From an uncultured candidatus Porisulfidus sp. (lineage in GTDB: Bacteria; Pseudomonadota; Gammaproteobacteria; Poriferisulfidales; Poriferisulfidaceae), in assembly GCA_958431155.1 (NCBI GenBank), contig OY288106.1:1261888-1325887 (forward strand): 64,000 nucleotides of DNA. Reading direction: 5' to 3'. The translations under genes were made by a program, and so were the position numbers. Numbering within the stretch: the stretch's first letter is position 1; each line of letters starts with the position of its first letter. Shown piece by piece: positions 1 to 7,738 of this stretch. The notes under the pieces were generated by a model. That model was not told where the DNA came from. It was given only the letters and a program-made list of their open reading frames with translations, and searched no databases.

Positions 1-1074
1 TGCATCCAATGCGCGGCAGTCCTCGGTATTCCAGCTGACCGGCGTCTTCTGGCCCACCCTCAGGTGCTCATGTCCTGCCGCGTTGGGCATCTTGACGATG
101 AAATCATCATGTCCCAGCACATTCATGCGACAACGGATATGGTCGCCAAGATAAATCAATTCCTCCACCACTGCTTCGAACTGATTTTCTCCCGCATCGC
201 CAATGAACACCCGTTCCGGGCGGATCGACAGCGTGGTCGGGGTTCCCATGCCACTGCAGTTGATCGCCAAGGCCCTGCCATGGCCGGAGTCTTCGATCGA
301 AACTTCGGCCACGCCGTCGCTGATGCTTTCGACCTGGCCATACAGCCGGTTGTTTTCTCCGATGAAGCGCGCGACAAAAGCAGTTTGCGGACACTCGTAG
401 AGGGTTTCCGGATCGGAGTCCTGCTGGATGGTTCCGTCCTTGAACACCGCGATCCGGGTTGACATGGTCAATGCTTCGGACTGGTCGTGCGTCACGTAGA
501 CGACCGTCACGCCCAACTGGTCGTGCAGGTGCTTGATTTCGTACTGCATGTGCTCACGCAGTTGACGATCCAACGCCCCCAAAGGTTCGTCCATCAGCAC
601 CAGTTCCGGTCGGAATACCAAGGCGCGGGCCAATGCGGCGCGCTGCTGTTGTCCTCCCGACAGCTCGGACGGTCGGCGATTGCCGAACCGCTCCATTTCC
701 ACCATCTGCAACGCTTCACGCACTCGTTCCTCGATTTCGGATCGACCCGTCCGACGCACCTGCAGCGGGAACGCAAGATTCTCATTCACCGTCATATGCG
801 GGAACAAAGCGTAATTCTGGAACACCACGCCAATGCCCAGTTGATGTGGTGGAACGGAATTCACCGGGCGACCGTCAAGGCGGATCTCCCCATGCGTGAC
901 CGTCTCGAATCCGGCCAGCATCATTAGGCTGGACGTCTTGCCCGAACCGGACGGCCCAAGCAGGGTCATGAATTCGCCTCTGGGGATGTTCAGGTTGAGG
1001 TTTTCAACCGCCAGAGTTTCACCGTCATAACTCTTCTGAACCTGGTCGAACTCCACGAACGCGGTATCCGTCAT
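1..1074 (-). CDS. ABC transporter ATP-binding subunit, PotA-like (3' end outside window)
   Basis: Energising ATPase of an importer of the spermidine/putrescine (PotA/MalK-like) class, acting on the cytoplasmic face of the inner membrane. The 358 visible residues show Walker A GPSGSGKTS (40-48), Q-loop Gln86, signature LSGGQ (138-142), Walker B LVLMDEP (158-164), switch His196 and a C-terminal TOBE-type segment containing SIRPERV. The ATG at 1074 has a GGGAG Shine-Dalgarno just upstream. PotA-class proteins are about 360-380 residues, so only a short C-terminal tail should be missing. The permease and binding-protein genes are not in the window, so the substrate is inferred from the ATPase subfamily only; iron or other organic solutes remain possible. 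Confidence 0.88.
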   Translation of the reverse strand, partial: MTDTAFVEFDQVQKSYDGETLAVENLNLNIPRGEFMTLLGPSGSGKTSSLMMLAGFETVTHGEIRLDGRPVNSVPPHQLGIGVVFQNYALFPHMTVNENLAFPLQVRRTGRSEIEERVREALQMVEMERFGNRRPSELSGGQQQRAALARALVFRPELVLMDEPLGALDRQLREHMQYEIKHLHDQLGVTVVYVTHDQSEALTMSTRIAVFKDGTIQQDSDPETLYECPQTAFVARFIGENNRLYGQVESISDGVAEVSIEDSGHGRALAINCSGMGTPTTLSIRPERVFIGDAGENQFEAVVEELIYLGDHIRCRMNVLGHDDFIVKMPNAAGHEHLRVGQKTPVSWNTEDCRALDA

Positions 1075-1281
1075 TGTCGGCCACTCCCGATCCCGGGCAA
1101 CTCCTTCTCAGATTCGTCCCGCGGGTGCCGGAGAGAACACTCCCCTGCTTCAATCTCGCGGCAACCCGCAGTCCGAGAAAACCAGTGTATTTTATTCTAC
1201 TAGACGCGAATTCCCTGACTACCTAGCTCATGCGAATTTGGCGCCGCCCCATCCCCAGGCCAAGCGGCGAAGGACCCACCG

Positions 1282-1836
1282 TCACTTCCCAGGTGGGGGA
1301 ACACCCCGCCAGGACTGCTCCGATTCTCCCTTTTCTTCTGCCAGCGTTCGCGCCAGAACAAACAACAAGTCCGACAATCGATTCAAGTAGACTCGCGCTG
1401 TTTCCGGCAGATCATTCAATGCCACCGCCCGGCGCTCAGCACGGCGACAGACCGCCCGCGCCACATGGCATTGCGCTGCTTCTTCGCCCCCGCCCGGCAG
1501 AATAAATTCTTCAAGCGGCGGCAACACGGCATTCAGTTCTTCAGTCCAGTATTCCAATCGAGCCGATTTCTCTTCGCCTCTCCATTCCAACTTCCCCTGT
1601 GCAATGACCGCGCCCAAGTCGAACAAATCCTGCTGCACCTCCTCGACTCGTCGGCAGGCCTCCGCATCCGCCGTCAAGGAGAGCAGCAGCCCCAACTGGC
1701 AGTTGAGTTCGTCGACCGCGCCCAACGCCTCGATTCGCGGATCGTCTTTAGGCAAGCGGGTGCCCCCCGCAATGCCCGTCGTCCCATCGTCTCCGCTTCG
1801 GGTCGTCACGCGCGAGATGCGGTAGGCCATCGCCAA
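1282..1836 (-). CDS. PduO-type ATP:cob(I)alamin adenosyltransferase
   Basis: Transfers the adenosyl group of ATP to cob(I)alamin, forming the coenzyme adenosylcobalamin. The 184-residue protein has the family's N-terminal ATP-binding stretch, TRSGDDGTTG and GTRLPKDDPR, followed by GAVDELN, and the C-terminal helix ARAVCRRAERRAV that carries conserved Arg residues. An alternative start two codons in (Met3) is equally possible. It lies 3 bp downstream of the bcp gene on the same strand and is probably cotranscribed with it. No B12 riboswitch or cobalamin biosynthesis genes were seen nearby, which would fit a salvage role. Family assignment is firm; the in vivo pathway is inference. Confidence 0.92.
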   Translation of the reverse strand: MAMAYRISRVTTRSGDDGTTGIAGGTRLPKDDPRIEALGAVDELNCQLGLLLSLTADAEACRRVEEVQQDLFDLGAVIAQGKLEWRGEEKSARLEYWTEELNAVLPPLEEFILPGGGEEAAQCHVARAVCRRAERRAVALNDLPETARVYLNRLSDLLFVLARTLAEEKGESEQSWRGVPPPGK

Positions 1837-1839
1837 ATC

Positions 1840-2364
1840 CTATCGGAGACTTTCCAGGACGGCAATGACATCCTGTGCATGCCCGTGCAAGGGCACCGTC
1901 CTCCAAATATGGCGAATAACGCCCTCCGGATCAATCAAGAAAGTCTGACGCTTGGCGTACGCAATGCCGAACATCCCGCTGTGCGCACCATAGCGCTCAG
2001 CGACTCTCCCCTCCGGGTCCGACAGCAACGTGAACGGCAGGTTATGTTTGTCGATGAATTTCCGATGATTGTCCGCATCGTCGATGCTGATCCCGACCAC
2101 CCGGGCACCCCGTTCATGGAACAGCCCGATATCGTCCCGAAATGCGCAGGCTTCCCTGACGCAGCCTGGCGTATTATCCTTTGGATAGAAGTACAGTACC
2201 AACCATTGCCCGGAATAGTCCGAAAGGTGATGGGGCACCTTGTCCTCATCGGTCAACGTGAAGCCGGGGGCTGGCATGCCCACGTTCAAGGATTCGGGGG
2301 TCGGCGGTGTGCTCAACCCTAGCATCGTCAGGCTCCGGCGGAGCCCTGACAGGAAGTCGCTCAC
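1840..2364 (-). CDS. bcp: thioredoxin-dependent peroxiredoxin Bcp/PrxQ
   Basis: Reduces hydrogen peroxide and alkyl hydroperoxides with electrons from thioredoxin, in the cytoplasm. The 174-residue protein contains YFYPKDNTPGC with the peroxidatic Cys68 and a second Cys73 five residues on, the C+5 arrangement of atypical two-cysteine PrxQ enzymes. The fold segments GISIDDADNHRKF and LLSDPEGRVAERYGA are characteristic. The N-terminus is about 15-20 residues longer than E. coli Bcp (MSDFLSGLRRSLTMLGL...), which could mean a start further in, but no better start codon with a ribosome site was evident. It precedes the cobalamin adenosyltransferase by 3 bp. Confidence 0.93.
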   Translation of the reverse strand: MSDFLSGLRRSLTMLGLSTPPTPESLNVGMPAPGFTLTDEDKVPHHLSDYSGQWLVLYFYPKDNTPGCVREACAFRDDIGLFHERGARVVGISIDDADNHRKFIDKHNLPFTLLSDPEGRVAERYGAHSGMFGIAYAKRQTFLIDPEGVIRHIWRTVPLHGHAQDVIAVLESLR

Positions 2365-2449
2365 CGGGGCACCTCCGATACCCAGCCTGCCGACCGCGCT
2401 CCCTCAAGGCAATGCGGATGCCGTGAAGTTCCAAGTCGGGGGCAGGAAA

Positions 2450-3850
2450 TCATGGTGCAGAAACATCCCCACTAGTCTGATACCAGCGAAGCTGTTCGCG
2501 CAGGCGGACGACCTCGCCGACCACGATAAGAGTGGGCGGTGCCACATCTTGTGATTGCACCAGTTGCGGGAGATCCTCCACGGTGCCGGTCAGCACCCGC
2601 TGTTCCGGAGTGGTGCCGCGGGTAATCAGCGCAGCCGGGGTGCTGGCGTCCAGACCGTGACGCACCAACTGCCTGCAAATCTCAGGGCAGCCGGCCAGGC
2701 CCATGTAGAACACCAGCGTCTGGCGCGAATGCGCCAGCATGTCCCAGTTCAGGTTGACGCTTCCGTCCTTGAGGTGGCCGGTCACGAAAATGCAGGCCTG
2801 CGCGTAATCGCGGTGGGTCAGGGGAATGCCCGCGTAACTGGCGCAACCATTGGCGGCCGTGATCCCGGGAACAATCTGGAAAGCGATGCCTTCCTCCATC
2901 AGAGTGGAGATTTCCTCGCCTCCGCGGCCGAACACCAGTGGATCGCCCCCCTTCAGTCGCAGGACCCGCTTGCCTTCCCGGGCGAGACGAACCAGCAGGG
3001 CATTGATCGACTCCTGTTGAATCGTGTGCTGGGCGCGTTCCTTGCCTGCATAGATTTTCTCGATGTCTTTACGCAGTAGCGCCATGATCGGATCCGACAC
3101 CAGCCGGTCGTAGACCACCACGTCGGCCTGCTGGATCAGACGCAACGCGCGAAATGTCAAGAGGTCCGGGTCTCCAGGCCCCGCACCAACCAGATAGACC
3201 TCTCCGGTGCCAGGCACTTGTCCGAGCTCCAGTTCCTGCCGCAGGGTTTCGTCCGCTTCCGCCTCGCGACCGTCCAGCACCTGTTCGGCAATCGGACCGC
3301 TTAGGACCGCCTCCCAGAAACGGCGGCGCAATCGGCGTTCGGGAAATTTTTCCCGCGCCCCGCCCCGGAATCTCTCGACCAACGCCGCCAATCTCCCGAA
3401 CGCGCCGGGAATCCGGCTTTCCAAATGGTTTCGCAACAGCCGCCCGAGTACCGGCGAAGCGCCGTCGGTGCAGATCGCGACCTGAATCGGGTCCCGGTGA
3501 ATCACCGAAGGCAGCAACACATCCCCTGCATCGGCTTTGTGGGCAGCATTGACCAGGAGGCCCCGCTCCCGCGCTTCGCTGGCAATCCGGTCGTTCAGTG
3601 CCGCATCGTTGCTGGCAATCACCACAAGGAAGGCTCCCTCCAAATCCTCCTCGCGGAAGTCCCGGGCCTGATATTCGATGCGGCCCTCCTCGGCATGATC
3701 TAGCACCGAATCAACGGCTTCGGGGGCGACCACCCGCACCGGTGCATCGGCCCGCACCAGCGCATCGATCTTCCGTGCGGCGACCGGGCCCGCGCCAACC
3801 ACCAGGCAACGGCGATTCGCGACGTTGGCGAACAGGGCAAGCGAACTCAT
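2450..3850 (-). CDS. cysG: siroheme synthase CysG (trifunctional)
   Basis: Makes siroheme, the cofactor of assimilatory sulfite and nitrite reductases, from uroporphyrinogen III. The 466-residue protein is the full two-part enzyme. The N-terminal precorrin-2 dehydrogenase/ferrochelatase has the NAD-binding VVGAGPVAARK (about 17-27). The C-terminal SAM uroporphyrinogen methyltransferase starts near residue 216 with VYLVGAGPGDPDLLTFRALR and continues with VVYDRLVS and RLKGGDPLVFGRGGEE. Length matches E. coli CysG (457 residues). It is divergent from the 24-residue membrane peptide and the decarboxylase. No sulfite reductase genes are in view. Confidence 0.95.
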   Translation of the reverse strand: MSSLALFANVANRRCLVVGAGPVAARKIDALVRADAPVRVVAPEAVDSVLDHAEEGRIEYQARDFREEDLEGAFLVVIASNDAALNDRIASEARERGLLVNAAHKADAGDVLLPSVIHRDPIQVAICTDGASPVLGRLLRNHLESRIPGAFGRLAALVERFRGGAREKFPERRLRRRFWEAVLSGPIAEQVLDGREAEADETLRQELELGQVPGTGEVYLVGAGPGDPDLLTFRALRLIQQADVVVYDRLVSDPIMALLRKDIEKIYAGKERAQHTIQQESINALLVRLAREGKRVLRLKGGDPLVFGRGGEEISTLMEEGIAFQIVPGITAANGCASYAGIPLTHRDYAQACIFVTGHLKDGSVNLNWDMLAHSRQTLVFYMGLAGCPEICRQLVRHGLDASTPAALITRGTTPEQRVLTGTVEDLPQLVQSQDVAPPTLIVVGEVVRLREQLRWYQTSGDVSAP

Positions 3851-3917
3851 CTATCTTCGGAATGGAGTTGGAGTAAAATCAGTCTTATTATCAACCTAAA
3901 AGGAATCTTTTGAAGCC

Positions 3918-3992
3918 ATGTTTCGACTGATCGCGATCCTGATCGGCCTCGCCATCCTCGGTTCGGCCGTCTACTTTGCGCTGACCACCTAA
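3918..3992 (+). CDS. 24-residue single-span membrane peptide (hypothetical)
   Basis: A short reading frame encodes a peptide of 24 residues, almost entirely one hydrophobic helix (LIAILIGLAILGSAVYFAL) with a positively charged Arg near the N-terminus and a polar Thr-Thr tail, so it should insert N-in. An AAAAGGA purine run lies about 12 bases upstream of the ATG. It sits alone between divergent cysG and the decarboxylase gene, followed by about 170 bp without a recognisable gene. I do not recognise a family. Small single-span proteins of this size are common and usually missed, but with such a short frame chance cannot be excluded. Confidence 0.45.
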   Translation: MFRLIAILIGLAILGSAVYFALTT

Positions 3993-4163
3993 AGACTGCA
4001 GTAGCGGGATATGCGGGGCAGGCTGGCTATTGTCTGCTCAAGGTGGCTTTCGCTCCCTGAATTCATGGCTTGGAGCAAATGCGCCAAAATTAATAACTCG
4101 TTACAAGAAGCTACCTGTATAGTTCCCGTCATGTCCAATCACCTTTGAATGTGAGGAAAAGGC

Positions 4164-5648
4164 TTGACTGAGCAGAAAATGCGGAAAGCAGACGCACCGC
4201 ATGCATCCCCAGAAGAGGCCGGAACGCCCGACGGCCTTCAAATGACACCTGAACTGATGCTGGACCTTGCACGCAAGGCGGCAGAACTTGTCGTCGAGTG
4301 GAACGAGGGTCTACCTGAAGAAAATGCTTGGGACGGAGAATTCAAGAAAGAGCTCGAGGATCGGTTTATGAAGGATGCGCCCGAGGACGGGAGGCCCGCG
4401 ATGGAGGTCCTTGAGCAGGCTGCACACGAGATTCTCCCGCTCGCGGCGCGGCTAGCGCACCCTCGCGCTTTCGCATTTATCCCATCGTCTCCCACTTGGC
4501 CCGGTGTGTTGGCCGACTTTATGGCAGCCGGGTACAACATCAATTCAGCGACCTGGTTGACTGCAAGCGGACCAAGTCAGATCGAATTGGTCGTCATCGA
4601 ATGGTTTCGGCGCTGGCTTGGCTACCCGGACAGTGCGGGCGGGCTTCTCGCGAGCGGGGGTTCGGCAGCCAGCTTAGAGGCTCTCGTCGGGGCAAGGGAA
4701 GCTGCAGGCCACCCTGAGCGGGGAGCCGTATATATGAGTGATCAGAGTCATAGCGCGCTTATCCGCGCGGCAAAGATTGTTGGCATTCGACCGGAATATA
4801 TACGCATGATTCCAAGCGATGAAGGTTTCCGCATAGATGTGGAGGCCCTGGCTCGTTCCGTGACTGAAGATCGCGCGGCAGGAATCGATCCCGTTGCCGT
4901 ATGTGCCAATGCGGGAACGACCAGTACTGGAGCGATTGACCCGCTCGAGGCCTTGTCGGATTTCTGCGAGGAGCAGAGCATCTGGTTGCACGTTGATGCC
5001 GCTTACGGCGGTTCCGTGGTCGTGACTGAAGAAGGCAGGAAGTTGTTGCGTGGGATCGAGCGCGCTGACTCGGTCGGGATTGATGCCCACAAGTGGTTTT
5101 TCCAACCATACGAAGCAGGCGGTCTTCTGGTCAAGGATGCACGCACGCTTGAGCGTGTGTTCGCAATCCACCATGATGTCCTTCAGGACACGCTTTGGGG
5201 CGCGGGTCACCCCAACTTCTCCGATCACGGCTTACAACTGAGTCGCTCATTTCGAGCCTTGAAGGTCTGGATGTCCATCCAGACCTTCGGGATGGCAGCG
5301 TTCCGAAGAGCCGTATCAAAAGGCATGGAATTAGCGGGTCAGGCAGAGAAATATGTCCAAGAGAGCACGGTCTTGGAACTTTTGAGCCCCGTCACTTTGA
5401 GCGTCGTATGCTTTCGCATTAATCCCACCGAAGCCCGCCTCGACGAGGAGATTCTGGAGAAAATCAACAGGGCAGTGCTGGCTCGAACCTTTTGGGATAA
5501 CCGCGCACTCATGTCATCGACATTACTCAGAAACACGTTTTCACTTAGGCTTTGCATCATGAACCACACGACGGCTTGGAATGACGTACGTGAAACCTTG
5601 GGGGCTATTGAACTGTTTGGAAAAGAAGAGCTAGAAAAGCAAGAGTAG
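4164..5648 (+). CDS. pyridoxal-phosphate-dependent (group II) amino acid decarboxylase
   Basis: A fold-type I PLP enzyme of the group II decarboxylase family (aromatic amino acid, tyrosine, glutamate or cysteine-sulfinate decarboxylases). The 494 residues include the PLP-stacking His196 (DQSHSA), the pyridine-nitrogen partner Asp278 (HVDAAYGG) and the Schiff-base Lys310 (DAHKW). The substrate cannot be read from sequence; overall appearance is closest to aromatic-amino-acid decarboxylases. The TTG at 4164 was chosen because GAGGAAAAGG lies directly before it; an ATG at 4179 is the alternative. It converges on an aldehyde dehydrogenase gene 30 bp away, whose enzyme could oxidise an aldehyde derived from the amine product (inference). 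Confidence 0.9.
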   Translation: MTEQKMRKADAPHASPEEAGTPDGLQMTPELMLDLARKAAELVVEWNEGLPEENAWDGEFKKELEDRFMKDAPEDGRPAMEVLEQAAHEILPLAARLAHPRAFAFIPSSPTWPGVLADFMAAGYNINSATWLTASGPSQIELVVIEWFRRWLGYPDSAGGLLASGGSAASLEALVGAREAAGHPERGAVYMSDQSHSALIRAAKIVGIRPEYIRMIPSDEGFRIDVEALARSVTEDRAAGIDPVAVCANAGTTSTGAIDPLEALSDFCEEQSIWLHVDAAYGGSVVVTEEGRKLLRGIERADSVGIDAHKWFFQPYEAGGLLVKDARTLERVFAIHHDVLQDTLWGAGHPNFSDHGLQLSRSFRALKVWMSIQTFGMAAFRRAVSKGMELAGQAEKYVQESTVLELLSPVTLSVVCFRINPTEARLDEEILEKINRAVLARTFWDNRALMSSTLLRNTFSLRLCIMNHTTAWNDVRETLGAIELFGKEELEKQE

Positions 5649-5678
5649 CCGCGGGAATTCGGAATTGGTTTGCCCGTT

Positions 5679-7112
5679 TCACGAGCCACTGTAGCCCGTG
5701 ACCGCCTTTGCCTCGAGAAACTCCTCAAGACCGTATCGCCCCCACTCGCGGCCATTGCCCGATCGCTTATATCCGCCGAACGGTGTTTTGCTGTCCGGTG
5801 GCGCTCCATTGAGATAAACGTTTCCTGCTCGGACCCGGCGCGCTACGGCCCGCGCATGTTCGAGATCACCCGAGGAGATATAACTGGACAGCCCGTACAT
5901 CGTGTCGTTTGCAATCCGCACGGCATCCTCTTCGTCCGCATAACCGATCAAGGAAAGCACCGGCCCGAAGATTTCCTGTTGGGCAATCTGCATATTGTTG
6001 TCTACATGGGAGAACACCGTCGGTTTCACGTAGTAGCCGACATCCAAGCCATCGGGGCGCCCTGTGCCCCCCGTCACCAATTTAGCCCCCCCATCTATGC
6101 CTGCCTGGATGAGGTCTTGAACCCGATTGAACTGCAATTCGGAAACCACCGGGCCCATCGCCGTGTCCGGGGCATTGGGGTCGCCCACCTTCACCCTCTC
6201 CGCAGCCTCCTTGGCGATAGCCGCGGCTTCACCCATGCGCGACTCAGGAACGAGCATCCGGGACGGAGCGATGCAGGATTGCCCCGAGTTCGTGCACAAC
6301 CAGGAGACATCGCGCGCAATGGCTTCCCGGAAATCCGCATCGTCGAGCAGGATGTTCGCAGACTGGCCGCCCAACTCTTGTGCGACCCGCTTGACCGTCG
6401 GGGCCGCATTGCGAGCGACTTCGATGCCGGCCCGCGTCGAACCGGTGAATGAAACCATGTCGATATCGGGATGTGAAGAAAGCGCCGTACCGACCGTAGG
6501 ACCGTCACCGTTGACGAGATTGAACACCCCCGCCGGCACACCGGCAGCATCCAGAATTTCAGCAAACAGGATGGCATTGAACGGAGCAATCTCGGAGGGC
6601 TTCAAAATCATGGTGCAGCCTGCCGCCAGTGCCGATGCGACCTTGCACGTAATCTGGTTGATTGGCCAATTCCACGGCGTGATAAACCCACAGACCCCTA
6701 CAGGCTCGCGGATGACGCGCGAGGAACCAAAGTCTTCTTCGAATTTGAACTCACGCAAAACGTCGAGCGTTGTGACCAAGTGATCCAGTCCCATGGGGGC
6801 CTGCGCCGAATGCGCGAGACTGATCGGCGCACCCATTTCTTCACTGATCGTTGCCGCAATGTCATCCATCCGGGCCTTGTAGCAATCAATGATTTTTTCC
6901 AGCAGCTCAACCCGCTCTTCTTGCGAAGTTTGCGAATAGGAATCAAAGGCTGCTTTTGCCGCGGCGACGGCTTTGTCTACGTCTTGCTCTCTCCCTAGGG
7001 CCACGGAACCGATGACTTTTTCCGTAGCAGGATTAATGACCCCCAGGGTATTGCCTGTCGAGGATTCGACCCATTCACCATCTACATAGAATCGAGTCCG
7101 GTTCTGCATCAA
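5679..7112 (-). CDS. NAD(P)-dependent aldehyde dehydrogenase family protein
   Basis: Oxidises an aldehyde to the carboxylic acid with NAD(P)+. The 477-residue protein has the full active site of the superfamily: oxyanion-hole Asn148 (TPWNWP), cofactor-binding Lys171 (LKPSE), the FTGST glycine loop (222-226), general base Glu246 (QELGGQ) and nucleophile Cys280 (NSGQSC). It resembles the betaine/phenylacetaldehyde/coniferyl aldehyde subgroup but the substrate is not assignable. The stop lies 30 bp from the end of the oppositely transcribed decarboxylase gene, with no obvious hairpin between them. Its upstream side is 150 bp of non-coding DNA before lspA, so it probably has its own promoter. Confidence 0.92.
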   Translation of the reverse strand: MMQNRTRFYVDGEWVESSTGNTLGVINPATEKVIGSVALGREQDVDKAVAAAKAAFDSYSQTSQEERVELLEKIIDCYKARMDDIAATISEEMGAPISLAHSAQAPMGLDHLVTTLDVLREFKFEEDFGSSRVIREPVGVCGFITPWNWPINQITCKVASALAAGCTMILKPSEIAPFNAILFAEILDAAGVPAGVFNLVNGDGPTVGTALSSHPDIDMVSFTGSTRAGIEVARNAAPTVKRVAQELGGQSANILLDDADFREAIARDVSWLCTNSGQSCIAPSRMLVPESRMGEAAAIAKEAAERVKVGDPNAPDTAMGPVVSELQFNRVQDLIQAGIDGGAKLVTGGTGRPDGLDVGYYVKPTVFSHVDNNMQIAQQEIFGPVLSLIGYADEEDAVRIANDTMYGLSSYISSGDLEHARAVARRVRAGNVYLNGAPPDSKTPFGGYKRSGNGREWGRYGLEEFLEAKAVTGYSGS

Positions 7113-7264
7113 TACTTCTCTTGTTCAGTTAGGAACTTTGGAAACTGTATGAAATAAACGCCCAGAGAAAATTCTACAGGATAGACGGGCTTCCAATTCA
7201 CGAGAACCACTCCCTCGCGATTGGGAGCAAAGGCAATATCCTTTCAAGGCTGATGCCGTGCTTT

Positions 7265-7738
7265 CTAAGACCGAGTACGGCGAAGGCTCAGATAGATCAG
7301 GGCAACGACCCCTAGGGAAATCGCGGCATCCGCCAGGTTGAAAGTCGGCCAGTGCCAGCCCCGGTAATGCAACACGATAAAATCCGTCACGGCACCCACT
7401 GACAGGCGGTCAATCAGGTTGCCGGCCGCGCCCCCCAAAATCAACGCAAGTGGCCAGACCAGCCGCCGCTCCGCCGGAGCCAGACGGTGGATCCAGATGC
7501 CCAACCAAAGCATGACCGCGATACTCACCACCGACAGGAACCCACGCTGCCAGCCTCCAGCATCGTGCAGAAAACTGAATGCGGCTCCCTTGTTGTAGGT
7601 GAGTTGCAGGGACAGAAAGGGAAGCAGCATCACCTCCTGATGCAGTAAAAGAGCGCGTTCGATCAAGAACTTGCTCAACTGATCCAGCACCAGCACCGTG
7701 CCTGCAATCGGAAGCGCCAGGCGCCATGAATCAGACAT
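7265..7738 (-). CDS. lspA: lipoprotein signal peptidase (signal peptidase II)
   Basis: Inner-membrane aspartyl protease that cleaves the signal peptide of diacylglyceryl-modified prolipoproteins. The 157-residue protein has four predicted membrane spans and both catalytic-aspartate motifs: GNLIDR (Asp110) and FNLADAAI (Asp137), plus the conserved NKGAAFSFL loop. It overlaps the end of ileS by 8 bp, so translation is likely coupled; ileS-lspA is a standard gammaproteobacterial pair. The usual downstream genes fkpB and ispH are absent; the run ends here, followed by 150 bp of spacer. A substrate lipoprotein with a clear lipobox is encoded at 24976-25659. Confidence 0.96.
   Translation of the reverse strand: MSDSWRLALPIAGTVLVLDQLSKFLIERALLLHQEVMLLPFLSLQLTYNKGAAFSFLHDAGGWQRGFLSVVSIAVMLWLGIWIHRLAPAERRLVWPLALILGGAAGNLIDRLSVGAVTDFIVLHYRGWHWPTFNLADAAISLGVVALIYLSLRRTRS

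Noticed and set aside
1075-1281. Search for a regulatory element between the ABC ATPase and cobalamin adenosyltransferase genes
   Set aside because: A small CCCACC/GGTGGG inverted repeat spans the adenosyltransferase stop, but it is inside the coding end and has no T run; no riboswitch consensus was seen.
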